Assembly (NCBI GenBank): GCA_033763635.1
Contig: JANRKG010000084.1
Span: forward strand, 1 to 7,690
DNA length: 7,690 nucleotides
From: JANRKG01 sp033763635
Lineage (GTDB): Bacteria > Cyanobacteriota > Cyanobacteriia > GCF-001939115
Direction: 5' to 3'
In this document: piece by piece, positions 1 to 6,240 of the stretch
Numbering within the stretch: position 1 is the stretch's first letter
Layout: each line of letters begins with the position of its first letter
The notes under the pieces: generated by a model
Seen by the model: the letters and a program-made list of their open reading frames with translations, nothing else
The model's database searches: none
What the model was told of the DNA's origin: nothing
Program-made: the position numbers and the translations under genes

Positions 1-72
1 AACCGTCAAAAAACGATTCCGAAAACCCAAAGCAGGGACGAAAAAGCCTGCTTAATCGTTCAAGAATTCGAC

Positions 73-1392
73 TTGTTCCAGGTTGCTCTCTTCCGGCATA
101 GGGGTGGGCGATCTCATCCTGCCGTTAGTCTAAACCTGAGAGGGCAAGATACGGTGATTTCGATGTTGCAGCAGCGCATCGACCAGGCCGCAGCGGATTC
201 TCCTACCATGCCTGTGCTGATTGAACGATTGCAGCAGCAATGTGTTGGAGTCTGGGTGCATTTCGTAGAAGATCGAAAGGCCAGGAAAGCAGGGCGTGTG
301 GATGCTCGGAAGGTACAGGGAATTAGCTACTCCTGGAATGGGGTAAGCGTTCCTGGTTCAAGGGTGGGGGCACGCTATAGCTTTAATGGATTGCAGAAGG
401 AGAAGTACGCAGGAGTCAGCTATGACCCAGAGCGGGACGATGAGGCGATCCGGGATCTGCTGAATCGACAGACCGAGGGGATGGGTACGGTTCCGCCAAC
501 GACAGAGACTTTACAGGATGACCAGGACTCGAACGGGGACCAGGGCAATGGCACTGATGATACGGGTCCAGAATGGAAGTTACTCCCCAGCTTCGCGAAT
601 ATTCGTCATGCACAAGAGGCGATCACCCCAAGGGATGAACCTGTTGATACCGAATCGACGGATGGGGATGACGAAGATAGCGGAATGGGTGGACGAACCC
701 GGCAATCGGACGATGAGGATGGCAGTCGGGACTTGCTGGATGCGATCGAAGGAGAGCGGTTACTGGAGCCGTTTTATGCTGCACCTACTGAACCCATAGG
801 GCAAGAAGTTGTTCAATTTACTGGCACTCCAGATTCAGACAGGGCAGAGACAGGAGCCGAGTTCGATGACAGGACCGAGCCGATCGAGGAAACTCAAGAG
901 CCACCAGCGATCGACCTGGATGAAGACGAGACCAGTACCGATACATATATATATGACACTTCCCCTGAAGCGTCCCAGCCCCCTGAAGTTAGTGATCCCC
1001 TGGAAGCTGCGAGGCAAAAACTACGGGGGACCCCCGCCCAGGAATTGTCGGATGACGAGCGGCAACTGCTGCGGAGGCATTACCGAACGATCTACGAGAA
1101 ACTGGAAGCTCAGATCAACATTCCATTCACCGAGGACATTCCTCCAAGAACAATCATCTTGGATCGCAGTCGGGCAGTGGTGGAACTGGCAGCCAGTTCA
1201 GGTTTGTACACTGATTCTGAGTTGAGATCGATTGCTGTTATGGGAGATTATGCAAAATTGATTAAGCAGGAGTCGGGTAATAAAGAAAAAGTCGATCGCT
1301 TTGCCTGGTCCCTGGTGAAGGAGGTGAAGACACCGAACTCGCAAAAGAGCAACAAGATTACCAAGAAACGACAGACAGACCAGGAGCGATAG
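73..1392 (+). CDS. Relaxase-like mobilization protein, C-terminal part (5' end unresolved, probably partial)
   Basis: Residues about 31-140 resemble the segment that follows the nuclease domain of MobA/VirD2-type relaxases in mobilizable elements. It has a helical stretch (QQRIDQAAADSPTMPVLIER), then GISYSWNGVSVPGSRVG, YSFNGLQKE and GVSYDPERD, a pattern I associate with those proteins. No HUH histidine triad or catalytic tyrosine motif is visible, so the nicking domain is absent here. Residues about 140-320 are an acidic Asp/Glu/Thr/Gly-rich linker, probably disordered. Residues about 325-439 look helical, with a basic tail, and are unrecognised. The start is doubtful: TTG at 73 and ATG at 163 both lack a good Shine-Dalgarno, and the frame stays open back to base 1. 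The gene may begin outside the window or be a decayed, frameshifted relaxase. Coding is likely; the relaxase assignment is moderate and made from memory of the family pattern. Confidence 0.55.
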   Translation: MFQVALFRHRGGRSHPAVSLNLRGQDTVISMLQQRIDQAAADSPTMPVLIERLQQQCVGVWVHFVEDRKARKAGRVDARKVQGISYSWNGVSVPGSRVGARYSFNGLQKEKYAGVSYDPERDDEAIRDLLNRQTEGMGTVPPTTETLQDDQDSNGDQGNGTDDTGPEWKLLPSFANIRHAQEAITPRDEPVDTESTDGDDEDSGMGGRTRQSDDEDGSRDLLDAIEGERLLEPFYAAPTEPIGQEVVQFTGTPDSDRAETGAEFDDRTEPIEETQEPPAIDLDEDETSTDTYIYDTSPEASQPPEVSDPLEAARQKLRGTPAQELSDDERQLLRRHYRTIYEKLEAQINIPFTEDIPPRTIILDRSRAVVELAASSGLYTDSELRSIAVMGDYAKLIKQESGNKEKVDRFAWSLVKEVKTPNSQKSNKITKKRQTDQER

Positions 1393-1485
1393 TTGCGGCA
1401 GACACGGAGCTACTCTATGGTCTGCTTTGAAATGGTAAGGGTTGTTCAATGGTGTGGGCGAGTGCCGGTTGCTCCCCCTTAGCCT

Positions 1486-1505
1486 GTGCTGCGATCGCAG
1501 GGGAA
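1486..1505. repeat. 20-bp HIP1-centred direct repeat, copy 1
   Basis: GTGCTGCGATCGCAGGGGAA is present here and again at 1578-1597, identical over 20 bases and 92 bases apart. The core CTGCGATCGCAG is a 12-base palindrome containing the octamer GCGATCGC. HIP1 is a highly over-represented cyanobacterial octamer. The identity beyond the palindrome shows a duplicated block, not just two independent HIP1 sites. Confidence 0.75.
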
Positions 1506-1577
1506 GTGAGCCGATTCAAAAAATTGCCACGCAGCTACATGGCGATTTTTGGGTGTTACCAGTTTGAGAGGAAGTTC

Positions 1578-1597
1578 GTGCTGCGATCGCAGGGGAA
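1578..1597. repeat. 20-bp HIP1-centred direct repeat, copy 2
   Basis: Second perfect copy of the 20-base repeat at 1486-1505, in the same orientation. The bases on either side (TTC before, TAGG after) differ from copy 1, so the shared block ends sharply at both ends. Confidence 0.75.
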
Positions 1598-1722
1598 TAG
1601 GGCATACTTCTGAAGGCTCCCTGCTGCTGGGTTCGGTGGGCGATCGTCTAAATGCGAAGTTACTCCAGAGGAGGAATAAGCCTCTTGATGAGGCCCTGAA
1701 ACTTCTGCGGATCTTGGTCTAA

Positions 1723-2193
1723 CTACTTCTGTCTGCAAAAGTATTCATTGAAGCCCAAATCTCTAGGTTTTTCTTCTGGTAGTGTGAGAACTACAGGATA
1801 GGCGTAACAGTTACCTTGCATTGTTAGCACTGTCTCAGTTCGTTCCTTTGTGGATAGGTTATCAAGAACAACACGAATTTTGTTGCCTGTCGTGGCTTTA
1901 ATGGTGTACCCACTTGTCTCTGTGCGGCCATTGAAAGTCGAGGTAACTGTCTTACAGTTGTATTGGACAATCATTTTTCCCATCAGACTACTGAGAAACT
2001 CTCTCTGCTTAGCATTGAGCTGCGCGCTTCTGTTCATGCTCTCCAGAGTCATGGGCTTATTGGATTTCCATGTGCCATTTAGAGGGCATTTGGTCTGGGC
2101 AATTGCAGGAGCTGATGCGAGAGTCCCTAGCAGGCAGAGGATGGGGAGTCCTGCGGTCACGATGTAGTTGATTAATGAAGTGCGTCTGCTCAT
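1723..2193 (-). CDS. Small secreted four-cysteine protein of unknown function
   Basis: This 156-residue protein is not recognised. The N-terminus is a classic Sec signal peptide: basic SRR, a hydrophobic stretch at about residues 8-28, and a signal peptidase I site APAIA|Q after residue 32, so export to the periplasm or beyond is likely. The mature part, about 124 residues, has exactly four cysteines (36, 80, 129, 153), which fits two disulphides. It alternates polar and hydrophobic residues as in a small beta-rich fold (TVTSTFNGRTETSGYTIKA, then NKIRVVLDNL and ERTETVLTMQG). The motif CPLNGTWKSN just after the cleavage site recalls small lipocalin-like secreted domains, but this is only a resemblance. 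ATG at 2193 is chosen because it gives a complete signal peptide; the Shine-Dalgarno is weak. The gene stands alone and faces its left neighbour. Confidence 0.72.
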   Translation of the reverse strand: MSRRTSLINYIVTAGLPILCLLGTLASAPAIAQTKCPLNGTWKSNKPMTLESMNRSAQLNAKQREFLSSLMGKMIVQYNCKTVTSTFNGRTETSGYTIKATTGNKIRVVLDNLSTKERTETVLTMQGNCYAYPVVLTLPEEKPRDLGFNEYFCRQK

Positions 2194-2323
2194 GAACTAT
2201 AACTGGTATCTTCCACCCCTAATCATGCCCATGTAGAGACGAAATGATGGCAATCGCCCTTTTGGATTTAAAGGACTGAATCAAACTTCTTTGCTTCTCT
2301 GCTCTGGGACGTTTTTGGTCTAA

Positions 2324-2335
2324 GGGCGATCGCCC
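2324..2335. repeat. HIP1 palindrome GGGCGATCGCCC
   Basis: A perfect 12-base palindrome around the HIP1 octamer at 2326-2333, in the gap between the divergently transcribed secreted-protein and winged-helix genes. It is a typical cyanobacterial genome signature; an operator role is possible because of its position but is not supported otherwise. Confidence 0.5.
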
Positions 2336-2368
2336 AATGGCTGTGACCAGGAATCCGGTTAGGATGGC

Positions 2369-2374
2369 GAGGAA
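2369..2374 (+). promoter_or_regulatory. Shine-Dalgarno of the winged-helix gene
   Basis: GAGGAA lies six bases before GTG at 2381. It decides for the GTG start over ATG at 2393, which would be 18 bases away from this site and has no closer one. Confidence 0.5.
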
Positions 2375-2380
2375 CCCCCA

Positions 2381-2632
2381 GTGAGTTTGAGTATGGCGGA
2401 ACAGAACAGTACGGACCAGGCGGTGTTGAATGCTTTGAAGCAAAGAGAGCGGACATTGGGGGAACTGAGCGACCTGACCCAGCTTCCCTACGACACCCTT
2501 CAGAGTGTCCTCAAATCCCTGAAGTACCGGGATCTGGTAGAGAGCGGCTTTCGAGAGGAAGGGAGCCTATCGGTTCTCATTTATCGACTGAGGCCCGCTC
2601 CAATCCTGGGTGGCTTGTTTGGTGGGAAGTAG
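2381..2632 (+). CDS. Small winged-helix DNA-binding protein
   Basis: This 83-residue protein has the layout of a minimal winged helix. Helix 1 is at about residues 11-22 (TDQAVLNALKQR), helix 2 at 25-33 (TLGELSDLT) and the recognition helix at 37-53 (YDTLQSVLKSLKYRDLVE). A two-strand wing follows at about 54-71 (SGFREEGSLSVLIYRLRP), as in MarR/TrmB-type domains. A short Gly/Leu tail (ILGGLFGGK) ends it. No ligand-binding or dimerisation domain is present, so it is a stand-alone DNA-binding unit, probably a transcription regulator. GTG at 2381 is preferred for its Shine-Dalgarno; ATG at 2393 would lose only four residues. Its target is unknown. It sits between the relaxase-like gene and the toxin-antitoxin/methyltransferase cluster and could regulate either. 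Confidence 0.65.
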   Translation: MSLSMAEQNSTDQAVLNALKQRERTLGELSDLTQLPYDTLQSVLKSLKYRDLVESGFREEGSLSVLIYRLRPAPILGGLFGGK

Positions 2633-2823
2633 GGGATCTGTGGGTAGTTCCATGGCTTCGTCCGGATTTATAACCGATTCGTCTGGTCCTGCTCGATCGC
2701 TTCAAGTCATGGAGTTTGCCCTATCGGGCTGGAGAGGCGAGTTTCCAAGTTCTGTTTCAGACTCCAGATTCGCTCTAATTGCATCTGGCGGCATGTTCGA
2801 TTCTCAATGCCCTGATACTTTTC

Positions 2824-2856
2824 TAAATAACAGCCATTGCTATTGCCTGTTATTTA
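2824..2856. promoter_or_regulatory. Inverted repeat and candidate promoter/operator of the parD-methyltransferase cluster
   Basis: TAAATAACAG (2824-2833) and CTGTTATTTA (2847-2856) are perfect 10-base inverted arms around a 13-base centre, which itself holds ATTGC twice (2836-2840, 2842-2846). Half of the arm, TAACAG, recurs at 2879-2884 next to the ParD Shine-Dalgarno. The repeat overlaps loose promoter boxes: TTGCTA (2837-2842) with GACAAT (2861-2866), spacing 18, or TTGCCT (2843-2848) with TAGATC (2866-2871), spacing 17. ParD-type ribbon-helix-helix antitoxins bind palindromes at their own promoters, so an autoregulatory operator is a reasonable inference. A transcribed hairpin is the alternative, but there is no T-tract after it. 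Confidence 0.45.
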
Positions 2857-2882
2857 AGGCGACAATAGATCAAGCAAGTAAC

Positions 2883-2888
2883 AGGAGG
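2883..2888 (+). promoter_or_regulatory. Strong Shine-Dalgarno of the ParD-like gene
   Basis: AGGAGG lies eight bases before ATG at 2897. It is the only full-consensus ribosome binding site seen in the right-hand cluster, and it fixes the start of the first gene. Confidence 0.75.
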
Positions 2889-2896
2889 ACTCAGGC

Positions 2897-3226
2897 ATGA
2901 ACGTGTCTCTGACACCGGAGCTAGAGCAGTTTGTCCAAGAAAAAGTTTCCAGTGGTCTCTATTACTCTGCCAGTGAGGTAATCCGCGAGGGTCTACGCCT
3001 GCTGAAGGAGCGGGAGCAGCTTCAACAGATTCGCTTGCAGGAGTTACGCCAGGACATTCAGGCAGGTTTGGACAGTGGGGAGTCAACTCCTCTAGATATG
3101 CAAGCAGTTAAAGACAAAGCACGGCAGCGTCGTCGTCAGAGGCAACCAAAGTCATGGCGATCGTCGAAGTATGAATGCAGTCGAAATCGAAGAAGCTGTT
3201 TCCAGATTGGCGGAAGCACCCTTTGA
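2897..3226 (+). CDS. parD: ParD/CopG-family antitoxin with an aberrant C-terminal extension
   Basis: This is a type II antitoxin of the ParD family: a ribbon-helix-helix DNA-binding dimer that normally represses its own promoter and neutralises ParE. Residues 1-10 (MNVSLTPELE) give the beta strand; the two helices follow (FVQEKVSSGLYYSASEVIREGLRLL). The toxin-binding tail contains RQDIQAGLDSGES, a hallmark of ParD. Usual ParD length is about 80-95 residues; here the frame runs to 109. The last 25 or so residues (from about SWRSSK on) are rich in Arg, Ser and Cys, unlike the family. They overlap the methyltransferase start by 56 bases in another frame, so they look like read-through past a junction. 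No ParE gene follows. The antitoxin may now act as an orphan repressor for the downstream cluster. The family assignment is strong; the function of the altered tail is unknown. Confidence 0.88.
   Translation: MNVSLTPELEQFVQEKVSSGLYYSASEVIREGLRLLKEREQLQQIRLQELRQDIQAGLDSGESTPLDMQAVKDKARQRRRQRQPKSWRSSKYECSRNRRSCFQIGGSTL
3154..3174 (+). pseudogene. Seven-codon ATG...TGA frame, possible remnant of the parE toxin start
   Basis: ATG at 3154 reads MAIVEV and stops at TGA (3172-3174), which overlaps the methyltransferase ATG (3171-3173) as ATGA. It lies where a ParE start is expected, overlapping the end of parD, and MAIVEV is a plausible opening beta strand for a ParE-type toxin. The missing normal ParD stop at the same point fits a deletion that joined the first few parE codons to the methyltransferase. 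Alternatively it is a chance frame, or a tiny leader that couples translation of the methyltransferase. No Shine-Dalgarno is evident. Confidence 0.3.
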
Positions 3227-5963
3227 CCCGGAGGAGTTCCCCTTTGCGTTTCTAGAAGCTTTTGGGAACAAGGCGACGACTCTCAAGCGGCTTCAAAGCG
3301 GTAGTTCCAATCAATCTGACCTTCCCGATGGTGTCCTCCAGCGCAACAATATCCACTTGAAGGTTTGCCCGGAAGGAAAGGTAAACGCCACCCTTCAAGC
3401 ATTACGAGATAGCCCAGCCACGACGCGGTATAAGGCCAAGTTCATCCTCGCGACTGATGGTAAAAGCCTTGAGGCAGAAAATATTGCTGATGGGGAAACG
3501 ATCGCCTGCGATTACCCCGACTTTCCCAACCATTTCGGATTTTTCTTGCCTCTGGCAGGGATTACGACCGTCAGGCAGATTCGAGAAAATGCCTTTGACA
3601 TCAAGGCGACGGGCCGCCTCAACCGTCTTTACATTGAACTGCTGAAGGAGAATCCCGACTGGGACACCGCAGAGCGACGGGAGGCATTTAACCACTTCAT
3701 GGCGCGGTTGATCTTCTGCTTCTTTGCAGAGGATACAAATATCTTCCATACGGATGGCCTGTTCACCAATACCATCACCCAAATGAGTGCGGCGGATTCC
3801 TCGAATACCCATGAGGTGTTGTCGGAGGTGTTCCGAGCGATGGGTACGCCGACGAAGGAGCGGGAGGCAGCGAAGATTCGCAATTGGGCGAATGACTTTC
3901 CCTATGTGAATGGGGGGCTGTTTTCGGGCGGATTGGAAGTGCCACGCTTTAGCAAAATTGCCCGATCGTACCTCTTGCATGTGGGTAATTTGGACTGGAC
4001 GAAGATCAACCCTGACATTTTCGGGTCCATGATTCAGGCCGTGGCGGATGATGAGGAACGGGGCGCTCTGGGGATGCACTACACCAGTGTTCCCAACATC
4101 CTCAAGGTGCTGAATCCGTTGTTTCTAGATGAGTTGCGTGCCCAATTGGAGGCAGCGGGAGACAATGCCCGTAAGTTGCTGAATCTGCGTCAACGAATGG
4201 CTCGGATTCGAGTGTTTGATCCGGCCTGTGGCTCCGGGAATTTTCTGGTGATCGCTTACAAAGAGATGCGATCGATCGAGGCAGAGATTAACCGTCGTCG
4301 GGGTGAAACCGATCGCCGTTCTGACATCCCTTTGACCAATTTTCGGGGTATTGAACTGCGTCATTTCTCGGCGGAGGTGGCACGGTTGGCGCTGATTATT
4401 GCCGAGTATCAGTGCGATGTGTTGTATCGGGGGCCAAGGCTGGCACTAGCGGAGTTTTTGCCATTGAAGGCTGACAATTGGATTACCTGTGGAAATGCCC
4501 TGCGGCTGGATTGGTTGAGCATTTGCCCACCGACCGGGACGGGGGTGAAGTTAGTCGCGGATGATTTGTTTAGTACGCCACTGGATCAGACGGAGATTGA
4601 TTTTGAGAATGAGGGTGGGGAAACGTATATCTGTGGGAATCCGCCTTACCTTGGGTCAACCTGGCAATCCAACGGGCAGAAGGATGATCTAAAACTCGTT
4701 TTCGATCGACGCACCAAGAACTGGAAATCGCTAGATTATGTGGCAGGCTGGTTTATGAAAGCGGCAGATTATGGGCTGCAAACGACATCAGCCGCTGCTT
4801 TCGTATCCACCAATTCGATTTGCCAGGGGCAACAGGTGCCGATTCTCTGGCCGCTCATTTTTGAGACTGGGCATGAGATTGCTTTCGCACATACCAGCTT
4901 TAAATGGGCAAATCTAGCGAGTCACAATGCCGGAGTGACGGTGGTGATTGTGGGAATCTCGAAAAATGTTGGCAGTGTCCGAAAGCTTTACTTAATAGCT
5001 GAATCCAACGAGTCTTTAGTCAAGCAAGTTAGTGGTATTAATGCATATTTAGTAGCAGGAGCAAACGTAATCGTAGAAAAGCGATCATTGCCAACTGACA
5101 ACAGAGCCACAATTGAAGCTGGTGGGAAGCCTGTTGAGGGTGGAAAGCTTCTACTGAGCAGTAGTGAAGCACACTGGCTTCGTCAAGAAGATCCGAAAGC
5201 CAATAAATTCATCAAACGTGTTTATGGCTCGAACGAATACATCAGTGGAAATGTTCGATACTGTATTTGGGTTACTGACGAAAACATCTCTGAAGCCTCT
5301 GAAACCGCTGATTTTAACCAAAGATTTTCAGCAGTTGCTGATTTGCGTCGAAAAAGCCCCAAGGTGGCGACTCAGAAAGGGGCAAATTGGTCTCATCGTT
5401 TTGAAGAGGTCAAGCAAAAGGGGAATGAAATAGTCATTATTGTTCCAAAGGTATCTTCAGAAAATAGAGAATACCTTCCGATCGGTCTTTTAACAGATGG
5501 TTCAATTGTCACAGATCTCGCCTTCGCCCTTTACGATGCCCCACTTTGGAATATGGCACTGATCGCCTCACGCCTACACCTCGTCTGGATCGCTACCGTT
5601 TGCGGCAAGCTGAAAACCGATTTCCGTTACTCTAACACCCTTGGCTGGAACACTTTTCCCGTCCCCACCCTCACCGAGCAAAACAAAGCCGACCTCACCC
5701 GCTGCGCTGAGGAAATCCTACTTGCACGGGAGCACTATTTCCCTGCCACGATCGCCGAGATGTACGATCCGGATCGCATGGACAGCGAATTTCCGTTGGT
5801 GAGGGAAGCCCACGATCGCAACGACGAAGTGCTGGAGCGCATCTACATCGGTCGTCGCTTCAAAAACGATACCGAACGTCTGGAAAAACTCTTCGAGCTA
5901 TATACCAAGATGACCACGCGGCAGGAGGTTTCGCCGAAAAAAGCCGCCAAACGTAAAATTTAG
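3171..5963 (+). CDS. MmeI-like class I SAM-dependent DNA methyltransferase (N6-adenine type)
   Basis: This 930-residue protein probably transfers a methyl group from S-adenosylmethionine to adenine in a specific DNA site. A motif X-like region around HYTS (303-306) is followed by motif I DPACGSGNFL (350-359) and motif IV NPPY (490-493), with target recognition after the catalytic part, the order of gamma-class N6-adenine methyltransferases. Residues 1-300 form the long N-terminal part of MmeI-like proteins, but I see no D...ExK nuclease motif there, so it is probably modification only. Residues about 600-775 are the likely target recognition domain, encoded by more AT-rich DNA. The conserved C-terminal part (LWNMALIASRLHLVWIATVC, then LGWNTFPVP) and a basic tail follow. 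ATG at 3171 overlaps the preceding short frame as ATGA and has no Shine-Dalgarno, suggesting translational coupling. The gene appears intact and full length. Confidence 0.9.
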   Translation: MNAVEIEEAVSRLAEAPFDPEEFPFAFLEAFGNKATTLKRLQSGSSNQSDLPDGVLQRNNIHLKVCPEGKVNATLQALRDSPATTRYKAKFILATDGKSLEAENIADGETIACDYPDFPNHFGFFLPLAGITTVRQIRENAFDIKATGRLNRLYIELLKENPDWDTAERREAFNHFMARLIFCFFAEDTNIFHTDGLFTNTITQMSAADSSNTHEVLSEVFRAMGTPTKEREAAKIRNWANDFPYVNGGLFSGGLEVPRFSKIARSYLLHVGNLDWTKINPDIFGSMIQAVADDEERGALGMHYTSVPNILKVLNPLFLDELRAQLEAAGDNARKLLNLRQRMARIRVFDPACGSGNFLVIAYKEMRSIEAEINRRRGETDRRSDIPLTNFRGIELRHFSAEVARLALIIAEYQCDVLYRGPRLALAEFLPLKADNWITCGNALRLDWLSICPPTGTGVKLVADDLFSTPLDQTEIDFENEGGETYICGNPPYLGSTWQSNGQKDDLKLVFDRRTKNWKSLDYVAGWFMKAADYGLQTTSAAAFVSTNSICQGQQVPILWPLIFETGHEIAFAHTSFKWANLASHNAGVTVVIVGISKNVGSVRKLYLIAESNESLVKQVSGINAYLVAGANVIVEKRSLPTDNRATIEAGGKPVEGGKLLLSSSEAHWLRQEDPKANKFIKRVYGSNEYISGNVRYCIWVTDENISEASETADFNQRFSAVADLRRKSPKVATQKGANWSHRFEEVKQKGNEIVIIVPKVSSENREYLPIGLLTDGSIVTDLAFALYDAPLWNMALIASRLHLVWIATVCGKLKTDFRYSNTLGWNTFPVPTLTEQNKADLTRCAEEILLAREHYFPATIAEMYDPDRMDSEFPLVREAHDRNDEVLERIYIGRRFKNDTERLEKLFELYTKMTTRQEVSPKKAAKRKI

Positions 5964-5992
5964 CCAGAATATCCACCCACTCGCTCAGCATT

Positions 5993-6232
5993 ATGACAGC
6001 CGCCGAAAAACTTCATCAGATCATCCAAACCCTTTCGGAAACTCAAATCAACGAAGTCCTCCACTTCGCCGAATTCCTCCAACACAAACAACTCGCCTCT
6101 ACCCCATCCCAGGTGATCCCCCCCGGCACCCTCACGGGGCTTCGGGGCATTGCCAAACGTTCTGGGTCTGTCCCTAGCGATGAGGAACTGCAAACAGACT
6201 ACACCGACTATCTCACCCAGAAATACCAGTAA
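5993..6232 (+). CDS. DUF2281/VapB-like antitoxin
   Basis: This 79-residue protein starts with the DUF2281 pattern, TAAEKLHQIIQTLSETQINE followed by VLHFAEFLQ (about residues 2-30). This amphipathic helical region occurs in many small antitoxins paired with PIN-domain toxins in cyanobacteria. The C-terminal half (GLRGIAKRSGSVPSDEELQ, ending in YLTQKYQ) has the extended, charged look of a toxin-wrapping tail. It probably neutralises the PIN ribonuclease encoded eight bases downstream. ATG at 5993 is the natural start, 29 bases after the methyltransferase stop; no clear Shine-Dalgarno is present, as in the rest of this cluster. I see no separate DNA-binding domain, so autoregulation is not evident. 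Confidence 0.82.
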   Translation: MTAAEKLHQIIQTLSETQINEVLHFAEFLQHKQLASTPSQVIPPGTLTGLRGIAKRSGSVPSDEELQTDYTDYLTQKYQ

Positions 6233-6240
6233 GACTGCCT

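Larger units (their letters stand above)
1393..1722. other. Intergenic region between convergent genes
   Basis: This 330-base stretch lies between two convergent genes and holds no credible ORF. It contains two copies of a 20-base HIP1-centred repeat, listed separately. Two weak hairpins could serve the flanking genes. One pairs GCAGAC (1398-1403) with GTCTGC (1420-1425), just after the plus-strand stop. The other pairs GCCTC (1680-1684) with GAGGC (1690-1694), downstream of the minus-strand gene. Neither has a proper T-tract, so I do not call terminators. Confidence 0.6.

Noticed and set aside
943..955. Short TA dinucleotide run inside the relaxase-like gene
   Set aside because: It is only a few TA units in a coding frame (Thr-Tyr-Ile-Tyr codons) and too short to be meaningful.
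809..1225. 138-residue plus-strand frame inside the relaxase-like gene
   Set aside because: It overlaps the longer frame, and its product is Arg/Ser/Pro/Trp-rich noise typical of a shifted frame. I considered a frameshift, but the main frame stays open to 1392.
1398..1425. GCAGAC/GTCTGC hairpin after the relaxase-like gene as a terminator
   Set aside because: The stem is six pairs with a 16-base loop and only three T residues follow, which is too weak for an intrinsic terminator call.
1680..1694. GCCTC/GAGGC hairpin downstream of the secreted-protein gene as a minus-strand terminator
   Set aside because: It is a five-pair stem followed on the minus strand by TTATTCC, without a T-run.
2219..2456. 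Two minus-strand frames opposite the start of the winged-helix gene
   Set aside because: No Shine-Dalgarno or domain is seen; the winged-helix reading on the plus strand is clearly better.
2610..2900. 96-residue plus-strand frame between the winged-helix and parD genes
   Set aside because: It overlaps the end of the winged-helix gene and the parD Shine-Dalgarno and start, crosses the inverted repeat, and has no recognisable composition.
3402..4079. 225-residue minus-strand open frame opposite the methyltransferase N-terminal part
   Set aside because: The plus-strand frame reads the conserved methyltransferase family sequence continuously; the antisense product is unrecognisable.
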